Assembly: GCF_022387135.1 (NCBI RefSeq)
Contig: NZ_CP092462.1
Coordinates: 3,410,001 to 3,474,000, forward strand
From: Comamonas sp. B21-038
GTDB lineage: Bacteria; Pseudomonadota; Gammaproteobacteria; Burkholderiales; Burkholderiaceae_C
Direction of reading: 5' to 3'
DNA length: 64,000 nucleotides
Shown here: piece after piece, positions 9,462 through 18,630 of the stretch
Position numbering within the stretch: the stretch's first letter is position 1
Layout of the letters: each line of letters begins with the position of its first letter
Position numbers and translations under genes: made by a program
Notes under the pieces: model-generated
Told to the model about the DNA's origin: nothing
The model's database searches: none
Seen by the model: the letters and a program-made list of their open reading frames with translations, nothing else

Positions 9462-9538
9462 GGTCGTATAGCTCAGTTGGTTAGAGCGCAGCATTCATAA
9501 TGCTGATGTCGTAGGTTCAAGTCCCACTACGACCACCA
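9462..9538 (+). tRNA. tRNA-Met (anticodon CAT), copy 2
   Basis: This gene is identical base for base to the copy 203 bp upstream, including the encoded CCA and the same T-stem A-C mismatch. Upstream sequence differs between the copies and contains no equally good -10 box. Confidence 0.95.
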
Positions 9539-9544
9539 CATCCC

Positions 9545-9579
9545 ACCGCAGCGCCTGCCACAGGCGCTGCGGTTTTTTT
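9545..9579 (+). terminator. Strong intrinsic terminator after tRNA-Met copy 2
   Basis: A 13-bp perfect stem (9545-9557 with 9561-9573) closes a CCA loop and is followed by a seven-T run. Confidence 0.93.
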
Positions 9580-9660
9580 GGGGGTGCACAGATGCGCCCA
9601 GCCCCAGGCCAGCGTCCCGTCCGACTCTGCAGCACAGGTCAGCGGGGCACAATAGGCGGC

Positions 9661-10326
9661 ATGCAAGACCTGTTCAGTCCCCCTGCCGACGAAGGCCAGA
9701 TGCCTTGGGAGCGCATTGCCATTGGCCACCAGGCCTGCGTGCTGCGCGGCTTTGCACTGCGCTGGGAGAGTGACTTGCTCCGCCAGGTGCAGGAACTCGT
9801 GCAGCGGGCCCCGTTTCGGCATTTGCGCACGCCGGGCGGCCGCCAGATGCAGGTGGCGATGACCAACTGCGGCGATTTCGGCTGGTACAGCGACCAGCGC
9901 GGCTACCGCTACACTGCCACCGATCCGTTGAGCGGCCAACCCTGGCCGCCGATGCCACCGGCTTTTGCAGCACTGGCTGCGCAGGCGGCAGAAGCTGCCG
10001 ACCTGCCCCCTTTTGCGCCCAATGCCTGCCTGATCAACCGTTACACCGTCGGCACCCGCCTGACCCTGCACCAGGACGAAGGTGATGCCCGCCACCCCAT
10101 CGTGTCGGTGTCACTGGGCTTGCCCGCCATCTTTCTGTGGGGCGGCGACCAGCGCGCCGACGCCACGCAAAAGCTGCCGCTGCAGCATGGCGATGTGGTG
10201 GTCTGGGGCGGCGTGGACCGCATGCGCTACCACGGGGTGATGCCGGTCAAGGAGGGGGCCAGCCCCGTGGCCCATCCGCTGCTGGACGGGCAAAGAATCA
10301 ACCTCACTTTCCGCCGCGCCAGCTAG
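9661..10326 (+). CDS. alkB: DNA oxidative demethylase AlkB
   Basis: This 221-residue 2-oxoglutarate/Fe(II) dioxygenase repairs 1-methyladenine and 3-methylcytosine in DNA. The iron ligands are visible as H137-Q-D139 and H191 in the RYHG motif, and the 2-oxoglutarate arginine region is R212...R218 in INLTFRR. VSVSLGLPAIFLWGG and HGDVVVWGG match the enterobacterial enzyme closely. The chosen ATG (9661) gives the usual length; an upstream ATG at 9592 adds 23 unrelated residues. The stop overlaps the stop of the convergent LysR gene. No Ada gene is adjacent. Confidence 0.95.
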   Translation: MQDLFSPPADEGQMPWERIAIGHQACVLRGFALRWESDLLRQVQELVQRAPFRHLRTPGGRQMQVAMTNCGDFGWYSDQRGYRYTATDPLSGQPWPPMPPAFAALAAQAAEAADLPPFAPNACLINRYTVGTRLTLHQDEGDARHPIVSVSLGLPAIFLWGGDQRADATQKLPLQHGDVVVWGGVDRMRYHGVMPVKEGASPVAHPLLDGQRINLTFRRAS

Positions 10327-11228
10327 TCGGCTGCGCCGCTGCCCGCACCACCCAACGCCTGCGACAGGCAATCGATAAAGCTGCGTACCTTGGGCGCCAG
10401 GTAGCGCCGGCTGGTGTAGATCGCATACAGGGTCACGGTCAGCGCATCCCACTGCGGCAGCACCCGCTGGAGCTGGCCGCTGCGCAGATCGTCCTCCACC
10501 AGCCACGAGGGCAGGAAACCCAGGCCCATGCCGGCGCGCACCGCATGCAGGCTGAGGTTGGAATCATCGGACAGCAGGGCCGGTTGCACATGCAGCGGCG
10601 CGCTGCGGCCACCGGGCTGGGTCAACTGCAGGGGGCTGAGCGACACATAACTGGGCAGCACCGCAGCATGCTGGGCCAGGTCGGCAGGCTGCTGGGGCAA
10701 ACCCGCCTGCGCCAGGTAAGCGGGGCTGGCCACCAGGTAGAAAGGCACCTGGCACAGCGGGCGGGCAATCAGATGCGGCGCGGGGTCCGACGAGGCCCGC
10801 AAGGCCATGTCGTAGCCGGCAGTGGCCAGGTCAATCTTGTGGTTGTCCAGGTGGATGTCGACCAGCACCTGCGGATAACGGGCGCGGTAGCGCGCCAGGA
10901 TGCGCGCCATCTGCGGCGTGGCGCACCAGACCGGCGCGCTGATCTTGAGCTGGCCGCTGGGGGCCTGGTTGTGCTGGCCGATCTCCTGGGCGGCGGCATC
11001 GAGCATCTCCAAAGCCAGGCGGCTTTGCGCATACCAGCGCTGGCCCGCTTCGGTCAGGCTGACATGGCGGCTGCTGCGGTTGAGCAGGCGCGCACCGAGG
11101 CGCTGCTCCAGCTGCGCCACATGCTTGCTCACCATCGGCGCCGAAATGCCCAGCCGCTCGCCGGCCTGGGCAAAGCTGCCGTTGTCCACGACCGCCTGGA
11201 ACACCTGCATGCTGATGAGCTGGTCCAT
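10323..11228 (-). CDS. LysR family transcriptional regulator
   Basis: This 301-residue protein has an N-terminal winged helix-turn-helix (about residues 1-60, with FAQAGERLGISAPMVSKHVA) and a C-terminal periplasmic-binding-like effector domain (about 90-295). It is divergent from the DODA-type dioxygenase across 87 bp. This is the usual LysR arrangement for control of a neighbouring gene, so the dioxygenase is the likely target. The intergenic DNA holds a direct repeat AGCTACT (11262-11268 and 11285-11291). The effector is unknown. The gene converges on alkB and their stop codons overlap. Confidence 0.92.
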   Translation of the reverse strand: MDQLISMQVFQAVVDNGSFAQAGERLGISAPMVSKHVAQLEQRLGARLLNRSSRHVSLTEAGQRWYAQSRLALEMLDAAAQEIGQHNQAPSGQLKISAPVWCATPQMARILARYRARYPQVLVDIHLDNHKIDLATAGYDMALRASSDPAPHLIARPLCQVPFYLVASPAYLAQAGLPQQPADLAQHAAVLPSYVSLSPLQLTQPGGRSAPLHVQPALLSDDSNLSLHAVRAGMGLGFLPSWLVEDDLRSGQLQRVLPQWDALTVTLYAIYTSRRYLAPKVRSFIDCLSQALGGAGSGAAD

Positions 11229-11315
11229 AGTTTCTCAACAGGAAATCAATCGCTGCATTTTAGCTACTTGGTTTCCTTTTGGGCAGCTACTAAAGTGGAG
11301 TCAAGGAGTTTTGCC

Positions 11316-12167
11316 ATGACTACCACGACCACAACCACCAACACCATTCCCGCCAGCATGGGCGGCAGCCGCCTGCCCGTGTACTTTATCTCGCACGGCG
11401 GCGGCCCCTGGCCCTGGATGCCCGAGATGCATGACTACTATGCGCAGCTGGCGGCCTCCTTGGCCGATATTCCGCGCCAGATCGGCCGCACACCGCGCGC
11501 CATCCTGATGGTGTCCGCCCACTGGGAGGCCGATAGCTTCACCGTGCAGTCCACGCCCCAGCCAGGCATGATCTATGACTACGGCGGCTTTCCGGCCCAC
11601 ACCTACCAGATCCATTACCGTTCACCAGGATCGCCAGCATTGGCCGAGCGGGTGGCGGGGCTGCTGGCCCAGGCCGGCATCGCCGTGGAGCAGGACGCCG
11701 AGCGCGGCTATGACCACGGCATGTTCTCGCCGATGGCCGCGATCTACCCCGAGGCCCAGGTGCCGGTGGTGCAGTTGTCGCTGCGCCGGGGCCTGGACCC
11801 CGCTGAACACCTGGCTCTGGGCCGCGCGCTGGCTGCCTTGCGCGATGAGGAGGTGCTGATCATCGGCAGCGGCCTGTCGTACCACAACCTGCGCGCCTTT
11901 GGACCGCAGGCCAGGGTGCCCTCCAAGGCCTTTGACGACTGGCTGGCCGAGACCATGCTGCAGGTGGACAGCGCCAGCCGCAGCCAGCGCCTGCTGGATT
12001 GGGAGGACGCCCCGGCGGCCCGCATTGCCCACCCGCGCGAGGAGCATTTGCTGCCGCTGATGGTCGCCGTCGGTGCCGCCGAGGCCGACCGCGCCGTGCG
12101 CATCTACCATGAGGATGCCTTCATGGGTGGGCTGGCCGTGTCCAGCTACCGGCTGGATGCAGCCTAA
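11316..12167 (+). CDS. DODA-type extradiol aromatic ring-opening dioxygenase (YgiD-like)
   Basis: This 283-residue protein belongs to the class III extradiol dioxygenases related to LigB and plant DOPA 4,5-dioxygenase. Conserved histidine-containing segments are FISHGGGPWPW near the N-terminus, MVSAHWE, and RGYDHGMFSPM; they would bind the active-site metal. LIIGSGLSYHNLRAF follows in the second half. The ATG at 11316 has a good ribosome-binding site (CAAGGAG). The first ten residues are a run of Thr, outside the fold. The divergent LysR gene probably regulates it. The physiological substrate is not known. Confidence 0.9.
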   Translation: MTTTTTTTNTIPASMGGSRLPVYFISHGGGPWPWMPEMHDYYAQLAASLADIPRQIGRTPRAILMVSAHWEADSFTVQSTPQPGMIYDYGGFPAHTYQIHYRSPGSPALAERVAGLLAQAGIAVEQDAERGYDHGMFSPMAAIYPEAQVPVVQLSLRRGLDPAEHLALGRALAALRDEEVLIIGSGLSYHNLRAFGPQARVPSKAFDDWLAETMLQVDSASRSQRLLDWEDAPAARIAHPREEHLLPLMVAVGAAEADRAVRIYHEDAFMGGLAVSSYRLDAA

Positions 12168-12218
12168 GCGCTTTAGATGCGGGGTGCGGTAGACACACCC
12201 TCCAAAAAAGTTGTACCA

Positions 12219-12236
12219 TACAACCATATGGATGTA
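12219..12236. promoter_or_regulatory. Putative MarR-type operator
   Basis: TACAACCATATGGATGTA is an 18-bp palindrome with one mismatched pair, centred on CATATG. It lies 28 bp before the MarR-GNAT start codon, where a promoter would be expected. MarR regulators commonly bind such 16-20 bp palindromes in their own promoters; autoregulation here is inferred. Confidence 0.6.
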
Positions 12237-12263
12237 TATTGCAACCAACTACTGGAGAGCCGC

Positions 12264-13241
12264 ATGACAGCCGACACCCCCCTGGTCAACGACATCCGCA
12301 GCGCCTCCCGCACGATGGTGCGGGAGCTGGGTTTTATGGCCAACACCTTGGCGGCCACGCCCTACTCGGCGTCTGCGGTCCATGCGTTGCTGGAAATCGA
12401 TGCGCATGGCACTGTCACCGCCGCCCAATTGGCGGAGTTTCTGGGGCTGGACAAATCCAGCGTCAGCCGCATGGTGGCCAAGCTCATCGCCAACGGCGAG
12501 CTGCAGGAGCAGCCCTGCACTGACGATGCACGCGCCAAGCAATTGCAGCTGTCAGCGCAAGGCCAACGCACGGTAGCGGGCATACACGCCTACGGGCAAA
12601 TGCAGGTGCGCAGCGCGCTGGCGCAGCTCAACCCCTCGCTGCAGCAGGCGGTGGCGCAGGGCTTGACCGCCTATGCCCAGGCGTTGCAGGCGCACCGGCT
12701 GGGCAGTGCGGCAGGCCAGGCCAGCTCCGCCAGCGCAGCCACCCACAGCATCCAGGTCCACAGCGGCTACCGCGCTGGTGCGATCGGCCGCATTGCGGAG
12801 ATGCATGCGGTTTTCTATGCCCGGCACTGGGGCTTTGGCGCTTTCTTCGAAAGCAAGGTGGCCTCGGGCCTTGCCGAATTCAGCGGCCGCCTGGGCGAGC
12901 CCTGCAACCAGATCTGGACCGCCGTGCAGAACGAACGCATCGTCGGCTCGGTCGCCATTGACGGCCAGGACCTGGGCAACAACCAGGCGCATCTGCGCTG
13001 GTTCATTCTCGATGACGGCTGCCGCGGCGGCGGCGTAGGCCGCCAGCTGCTGACGCAGGCGCTCGCCTTTTGCGATCAGCGCGGCTTTGCCAGCACCGAA
13101 CTGTGGACCTTCCAGGGGCTGGACGCGGCGCGCAGGCTCTACGAATCGCTGGGTTTTGTGCTGGTGCATGAAGAAGCCGGCCAGCAATGGGGCTCGACCG
13201 TGGTGGAGCAGCAGTTCAGCCGTCGCCTGCACGGCGCCTAG
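12264..13241 (+). CDS. MarR-GNAT fusion: winged-helix regulator with acetyltransferase domain
   Basis: This 325-residue protein joins two domains. Residues about 10-150 are a MarR winged helix, with TAAQLAEFLGLDKSSVSRMV as the recognition helix region. Residues about 170-320 are a GNAT acetyltransferase carrying the acetyl-CoA loop CRGGGVGRQLL and a C-terminal YESLGFVLVHEE. The ATG at 12264 follows a CTGGAGAG ribosome-binding site; in-frame codons further up reach into the putative operator. The exporter gene begins 7 bp after its stop, so the two are probably cotranscribed. This fusion architecture occurs elsewhere in bacteria; the acetylated substrate is unknown. Confidence 0.9.
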   Translation: MTADTPLVNDIRSASRTMVRELGFMANTLAATPYSASAVHALLEIDAHGTVTAAQLAEFLGLDKSSVSRMVAKLIANGELQEQPCTDDARAKQLQLSAQGQRTVAGIHAYGQMQVRSALAQLNPSLQQAVAQGLTAYAQALQAHRLGSAAGQASSASAATHSIQVHSGYRAGAIGRIAEMHAVFYARHWGFGAFFESKVASGLAEFSGRLGEPCNQIWTAVQNERIVGSVAIDGQDLGNNQAHLRWFILDDGCRGGGVGRQLLTQALAFCDQRGFASTELWTFQGLDAARRLYESLGFVLVHEEAGQQWGSTVVEQQFSRRLHGA

Positions 13242-13248
13242 GCGGGCG

Positions 13249-14130
13249 ATGCAGGCCCGCCATCCCGCGCTGTGGGCGGCCGCCACCACGGGCATGCTGG
13301 TGGGCGCGGCCATGGTCTCCACCAGCGTGCTATCGCCCGCCGCATCGCCAGCCAGCCTGGCATTCTTGCGCTATGCGATCGGGCTGGCCATTCTCGCCGG
13401 CCCGGCGCTGTTCGTCACCTGGCCGCGCTACCGCGCCGGCGATGCGCTGGCCATTGCGTTGCTGGGCGTGGCGCAGTTTGCTGTGCTGATCCTGCTGCTC
13501 AACCATGCGCTGGCGCGGCTGCCCGCCTCCACTTGCGCACTGGTGTTTGCGACCATGCCCTTGTTCACCTGGTGCCTGGCAGCGCTGTCAAGGCGCGAGG
13601 CCTTCAGCACCCGCAGGCTGGCAGGCCTGGCACTGGCGGTAGGCGGCGTCGTGGTGCTGCTGACGGGGGGCGCGGGCGCAGCGGGCGGCCTGGACCTGCG
13701 GGCCGGCTCCGGCATGGCCGCGTTGCTGGCGGCCACCCTGGTCGGCGCGGCCACCAGCATCCTCTACGGCCCCTATATGCGGCGCTACCCGGCGCTGCCC
13801 ACCAGCAGCCTGGCGATGGCCGCTGCAGTGCTGTTTCTGGCGCTGTACTGCAGCTGGCAGGGACAGCCGCTGTGGCCGGTGTTTTCGGGGCTGCAATGGG
13901 GCCATATGCTGTTCATCGGCCTGTCGAGCGGGCTGGGCTATTTTTGCCTGCTGTGGGCGCTGGGCCGCCTGGAGGCATCGCTGGTGATTGCCTTCCAAGC
14001 CCTGGGGCCCGTGACTGCCGCGCTGCTGGAGCTGGTCTTGCACCAGCGCCTGCCGTCACCGGCGCTGCTGGCAGCCATCGCGCTGGTGCTGGCCGGCCTC
14101 GTCGTCAGCACCCGGGCGCCGGCAGCCTAG
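13249..14130 (+). CDS. DMT-superfamily (EamA) transporter
   Basis: This 293-residue inner-membrane protein is almost wholly hydrophobic. It has about ten predicted membrane segments arranged as two EamA repeats (roughly residues 8-135 and 155-290). The inter-repeat loop is basic (SRREAFSTRRL), consistent with inside-positive orientation. DMT family members usually export amino acids or small metabolites. It lies 7 bp after the MarR-GNAT gene, so it may export the molecule that protein senses or acetylates; that is an inference from context. Confidence 0.88.
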   Translation: MQARHPALWAAATTGMLVGAAMVSTSVLSPAASPASLAFLRYAIGLAILAGPALFVTWPRYRAGDALAIALLGVAQFAVLILLLNHALARLPASTCALVFATMPLFTWCLAALSRREAFSTRRLAGLALAVGGVVVLLTGGAGAAGGLDLRAGSGMAALLAATLVGAATSILYGPYMRRYPALPTSSLAMAAAVLFLALYCSWQGQPLWPVFSGLQWGHMLFIGLSSGLGYFCLLWALGRLEASLVIAFQALGPVTAALLELVLHQRLPSPALLAAIALVLAGLVVSTRAPAA

Positions 14131-14213
14131 CCCACGCCCCCGCTTGCCCCAGTGGCGGACTGTGGCACCGCCGCTGTTTGTAGAATGCGGCCTCCAGCCC
14201 CTGGATATACACC

Positions 14214-14651
14214 ATGAACCGCTGCACAACACTCCCCACCACCCACCACCGCCTGCGGCGCTCCACGCGCGCCAGCCTCGCTGCACTCGCGCTGGCACTG
14301 GCCGGCATCAGTGCCCAGCCCAGCCTGGCGCAGACCGCCACCTTTGCCCCGTTCCAGGGCCCGGTGCGCGCCTTCCCGCCCCAGGCGCTGCGCGGCTACC
14401 TGGTGGTCACCAGCCCGACCGAGGCCACGATCGACAACCAGGCGTTGCTGCTGGCACCGGCCTTCAAGCTCTACACCCCGCAAAACACGACGGTGCGCCC
14501 CAACACGGTGCTGGGCCAGAAGCTGACGGTCAACTATGTGATCGAGAAAACCAGCGGCCGCGTGCATGCCGCCTGGATCTTGAACAGCGAAGAAGCCGCC
14601 CTCAAACGCGACCGCGCCGACAACGGCTTCTGGAGCGGACTCTTTAAATAA
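14214..14651 (+). CDS. Small exported protein of unknown function
   Basis: This 145-residue protein has a basic N-terminus followed by a hydrophobic stretch (ASLAALALALAGISA) and a likely signal peptidase site near SLAQTA. The mature part of about 105 residues contains LRGYLVVTSPTEATIDNQAL and ends in GFWSGLFK. I do not recognise the family. It stands alone between the DMT transporter and miaB, with 83 bp upstream and 175 bp downstream. The signal peptide and ordinary GC content support a real gene. Confidence 0.75.
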   Translation: MNRCTTLPTTHHRLRRSTRASLAALALALAGISAQPSLAQTATFAPFQGPVRAFPPQALRGYLVVTSPTEATIDNQALLLAPAFKLYTPQNTTVRPNTVLGQKLTVNYVIEKTSGRVHAAWILNSEEAALKRDRADNGFWSGLFK

Positions 14652-14826
14652 AGCGCCCTGGCGCCGCCGCATGGGCTGACCGCTGCGGTCAAAGCCTGGC
14701 GGGGCGGTCCGCGCACCCACCCCCCTGAGCAGCAGGGCGCCCATCTGGCGCCTGGTTTTCTGCCGTATGACGGTATTCCTTCAGGCCTGCAACCGCAGCC
14801 CCGGGGGTCCCCACGAGATTTGCACC

Positions 14827-16155
14827 ATGTCCAAAAAAGTATTTATCAAAACCTTCGGCTGCCAGATGAACGAGTACGACTCGGACAAGATGGCGGATGT
14901 GCTGGGCGCCGCCCAGGGCTATGAGCCCACGCAGGACATGGACGAGGCCGACCTGATCCTGTTCAATACCTGCTCGGTGCGCGAGAAGGCGCAGGAGAAG
15001 GTGTTCTCGGACCTGGGCCGCATCAAGCACCTGAAGGAAAAAGGCGTGCTGATTGGCGTGGGCGGCTGCGTGGCCAGCCAGGAAGGCGCCGAGATCATCA
15101 AGCGCGCGCCCTATGTCGATGTGGTGTTTGGCCCCCAGACCCTGCACCGCCTGCCCGAGCTGCTCAATGCCCGCGCGGCCAAGGCCAAGCCGCAGGTCGA
15201 CATCTCCTTCCCCGAGATCGAGAAGTTCGACCACCTGCCGCCCGCCCGTGTTGAAGGCGCGTCGGCCTTTGTGTCCATCATGGAAGGCTGCTCCAAGTAC
15301 TGCAGCTACTGCGTGGTGCCCTACACCCGCGGTGAAGAGGTGAGCCGCCCGTTCGAGGACGTGCTGGTCGAGGTCGCGGGCCTGGCTGCGCAAGGCGTCA
15401 AGGAAATCACCTTGCTGGGCCAGAACGTGAATGCCTACCTGGGCAAGATGGGTGATACCGCCGAGATTGCCGACTTCGCGCTGCTGCTGGAATACGTGGC
15501 CGAGATCCCCGGCATCGAGCGCATCCGCTACACCACCAGCCACCCCAATGAGTTCACGCCGCGCCTGATCGAGGCCTATGCCAAGATCCCCCAGCTCGTC
15601 TCGCACCTGCACCTGCCGGTGCAGCACGGCAGCGACAAGATCCTGATGGCGATGAAGCGCGGCTACACCGCCATGGAGTACAAGAGCACGGTGCGCAAGC
15701 TGCGCGCCATCCGCCCCGATCTGGCGATGAGCAGCGACTTCATCGTCGGCTTCCCCGGCGAGACGGAGGAAGATTTCCAGAAAATGATGAAGCTCATCGA
15801 CGATGTGCGCTTTGACAACTCGTTCAGCTTCATCTTCAGCCCCCGCCCTGGCACCCCTGCCGCCAACCTTCCCGATGACACGCCTTATGAGGTCAAGCTG
15901 CGCCGCCTGCAGGAGCTCCAGGCCGTCATCAACCACAATATCAAGACCATCAGCGATGAGCGCCTGGGCACCGTGCAGCGCCTGCTGGTGGAAGGCAAAT
16001 CCAAGCGCGACAACGGCGAGCTGATGGGCCGCACCGAGTGCAACCGCGTGGTCAACTTCCCCGGCCAGGAGCGCCTGATCGGCCAGATGGTCGATGTGCG
16101 CATTACCGAGACGATGACCTATACGCTGCGCGGCGAAGTGCTGATCACCGATTGA
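14827..16155 (+). CDS. miaB: tRNA-2-methylthio-N6-isopentenyladenosine synthase MiaB
   Basis: This 442-residue radical-SAM methylthiotransferase adds a methylthio group to i6A37 of tRNAs that read UNN codons. The N-terminal UPF0004 domain supplies the auxiliary cluster cysteines C12, C49 and C81. The radical-SAM CxxxCxxC motif is C155/C159/C162 in [14 protein letters not shown] domain closes the protein (about residues 375-440). The ATG at 14827 is the standard [15 protein letters not shown] start; an upstream ATG at 14767 adds 20 unrelated residues. Confidence 0.97.
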   Translation: MSKKVFIKTFGCQMNEYDSDKMADVLGAAQGYEPTQDMDEADLILFNTCSVREKAQEKVFSDLGRIKHLKEKGVLIGVGGCVASQEGAEIIKRAPYVDVVFGPQTLHRLPELLNARAAKAKPQVDISFPEIEKFDHLPPARVEGASAFVSIMEGCSKYCSYCVVPYTRGEEVSRPFEDVLVEVAGLAAQGVKEITLLGQNVNAYLGKMGDTAEIADFALLLEYVAEIPGIERIRYTTSHPNEFTPRLIEAYAKIPQLVSHLHLPVQHGSDKILMAMKRGYTAMEYKSTVRKLRAIRPDLAMSSDFIVGFPGETEEDFQKMMKLIDDVRFDNSFSFIFSPRPGTPAANLPDDTPYEVKLRRLQELQAVINHNIKTISDERLGTVQRLLVEGKSKRDNGELMGRTECNRVVNFPGQERLIGQMVDVRITETMTYTLRGEVLITD

Positions 16156-16321
16156 GGCGCATCGCTGGCCTGCCGGCACCGCGCTGGTCAGCCACACGAA
16201 ACACGGTGAAAATAGCCCACTTTCCAGCGTTGGTGGCCCGCAAAGGCCACACCGGTGCTGGAGCCCGTTAGCATGCAGGGGCGCATGAGGGATGCGCCAA
16301 AACCAGAAAGGCATCATCACC

Positions 16322-18622
16322 ATGGCACCCGTGTCCGACCCGTCCACCGCACTGCGCAGCGAAGCGCTTGATGCCTTTCTGGACCATGTGGATACCTTGT
16401 TCAACACCGAGGACGAGACGCAGGAATGGCCTGCCCGCCAGGCGGCAGCGGCCCAGCAGCTCGCATCGCGCGCGCTCGAGCCCGAGGACCTGGACCAGCT
16501 GCGCCGCGTCTACCGGCTGTGGAGCATGGCGGGCCAGCCGGCCCAGGCCCTGGCCGCCGTGCAGCAGCACCAGGCCCGCCTGCTGCAGGAGCTGACCGCC
16601 GACGCCCAGCGCGACGCAGCGGTCACGATGGCGATGCTGCAAGCCGATGCCGCCGAGGATGTGCCCGGCCTGCCGCGCGAGCAGTACCGCGACGTGATCG
16701 CGCAGGCGATGGCGGCCGTGGACCAGGCCGGCGCGCTGGGCGATCCCGACCGCGCCTGGCGCCACCTGGCGCGCCACGCCCACCAGGCCCAGGCACTGGA
16801 CCTGCAAGAGCAGATCTACCGCAAACAACACCAGTACAAAAGCCAGCAGGCCGACCGCGCCCAGCTGCGCGCCTGGGACGATGCCATGCTGGCCACGCGC
16901 CTGGGCCGCATCGAAGCGGCCAAGGGAAACAGCGCGGCGGCCCGCGACCTGGGCCACTATGCGCTGCAAAAACTCCAGCGCGCAGAAGCGGGCCAGGACA
17001 TCGACACCGATGACTGGCTGCTGCTGGGCGAGGACATCATTGCGCTGGCGCCCGACGCGCTGGTCCAGCACAGCGAACTGACCCTGGCCAGCCTGCCCAG
17101 CAACGCATCGCCCGCCGCCTGGCGCGATACCCGGGCCCAGCTCGCACGCCTGGCCGCCGCCAGCCTGCACCAGCAAGGCGCGCTGGATGCCGCGATCAGC
17201 AAGGGCCAGGAAGGCCGCTTTGCGCTGGTGCGTGACAGCGATGACAGCACCAGCGCCCGGCTGATCGATTGGCTGGTGCAGGCCGCCCGCCTGCCCGAGG
17301 CCGCCCATGTGTGTTTCGAAAGCACCCTGCACAGCCGCCCTGGATCGCGCGAAGCTGCCTGCCGCCAGGCACTGGCCCACCTGGGTGAGCCGGGCGGTGC
17401 GCCGTACTGGGCGCTGACCCTGATGGCCGCCGCCCAGGACGAGGACCTGGCCGAATTCCTGCCTGCCGACATGGACGCCGAGCAGGCCTTTGCCCACTAC
17501 AGCGCGCTGGTACAGCAGCAGTCGCTGAACCACCCGATGTGGCGCCTGCTGCAGGGCAACCATCTGTTTGAACAGCAGGACTATGCGCAGGCCTTGCCGC
17601 TGCTGGAGACGCTGGCCGAGCGCCCCCAGTACGCCAATGGCGAGCTCGCCTACCGCCTGTTTGTCTGCCGCGCCCGCGTGGCGGGCCTGGCCAGCGCGCT
17701 GCAGTCGCCCTATATCCGCTGCGATGGCGGCAGCTGGTGCTATGCGATGGGCGTGCAACTCGATGACGACGAGGCGCTGGTGCAAGCCATTGGCGGCGAG
17801 GGCGAGGAGCTGCCCGCCGACTGGCCTTACGACGAGCTGCTGCGCTGGATCAAGCACTACTACGAGACCGGACAGGCCCGCTTCGAGCACTGGTTTGCCA
17901 CCGGACAGGGCAGCTACAAGGACGGCAACCTGCATGACTACTCGATGCTGTGCAACAACCTGGCCATCAAGTACCGCTACAACGACGAGAACTACGACGG
18001 CGCGCTCGCGCTGCATGCCAAAGGCATTGCCACCAGCCCGTTTGCCGAGCACTACAACGGCATCGTCTCCACCCACATCGACAGCGACAACTACGCGCAG
18101 CTCATCCCGGCGGCCGAGCAGCTGTGGCACTACAGCCAGGACAACGGCTACAGCCGCCACAGCCCCTGCGACTATTTCCCCAAGGTGGCCTATGCGCTCT
18201 ACAAGCAAGACCGCAATGTGGAAAACAGCATCTGGCTGGAGCGCCTGGACGAATGGTGGAGCCAGCTCGACGAGGACGAGCAGCGCAGCGAGCGCTATGA
18301 CTATCTGCGCAGTCTCCTGAACCAGCTGGACTACTACTCGGCCACGCATGGCGCCGAGGTGCTGCCACGCCTGCAGGCGCTGCTGCCCGAGCTGGCGCAG
18401 CGCCAGAATGCCTACCTGCTGCGCCGCGCAGGCGATGCGATGCAGACCTCGGGCACGGACCAGCAAGCGATGCAGATCTACCAGCAGGCGCTGGCCTGCG
18501 CGCGGGCCGACGACCCGGCCGAGCGCGAGAAGCTGCAGACCACGATCGACCAGCTCAACGCCCAGCTGATCACCGCTGCACCGGCTGCAGGTGGCGGCAA
18601 GCCCTGGTGGAAGTTCTGGTAA
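16322..18622 (+). CDS. Large alpha-helical repeat protein of unknown function
   Basis: This protein of about 766 residues is rich in Ala, Gln and Leu, with many short amphipathic helices resembling TPR-like repeats. Examples are LRRVYRLWSMAGQPAQALAA and the later HALF-type stretches around residues 400-440 and 690-735. It has no signal peptide and no membrane segment. The middle (about 455-610) is richer in aromatic and acidic residues, and the end is a glycine hinge followed by KPWWKFW. The start at 16322 has an AGAAAGG ribosome-binding site; an ATG at 16292 is also possible. The next gene begins 8 bp after its stop. I do not recognise a named family; a scaffold role is only a guess. Confidence 0.8.
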   Translation: MAPVSDPSTALRSEALDAFLDHVDTLFNTEDETQEWPARQAAAAQQLASRALEPEDLDQLRRVYRLWSMAGQPAQALAAVQQHQARLLQELTADAQRDAAVTMAMLQADAAEDVPGLPREQYRDVIAQAMAAVDQAGALGDPDRAWRHLARHAHQAQALDLQEQIYRKQHQYKSQQADRAQLRAWDDAMLATRLGRIEAAKGNSAAARDLGHYALQKLQRAEAGQDIDTDDWLLLGEDIIALAPDALVQHSELTLASLPSNASPAAWRDTRAQLARLAAASLHQQGALDAAISKGQEGRFALVRDSDDSTSARLIDWLVQAARLPEAAHVCFESTLHSRPGSREAACRQALAHLGEPGGAPYWALTLMAAAQDEDLAEFLPADMDAEQAFAHYSALVQQQSLNHPMWRLLQGNHLFEQQDYAQALPLLETLAERPQYANGELAYRLFVCRARVAGLASALQSPYIRCDGGSWCYAMGVQLDDDEALVQAIGGEGEELPADWPYDELLRWIKHYYETGQARFEHWFATGQGSYKDGNLHDYSMLCNNLAIKYRYNDENYDGALALHAKGIATSPFAEHYNGIVSTHIDSDNYAQLIPAAEQLWHYSQDNGYSRHSPCDYFPKVAYALYKQDRNVENSIWLERLDEWWSQLDEDEQRSERYDYLRSLLNQLDYYSATHGAEVLPRLQALLPELAQRQNAYLLRRAGDAMQTSGTDQQAMQIYQQALACARADDPAEREKLQTTIDQLNAQLITAAPAAGGGKPWWKFW

Positions 18623-18630
18623 GCCCCTCC

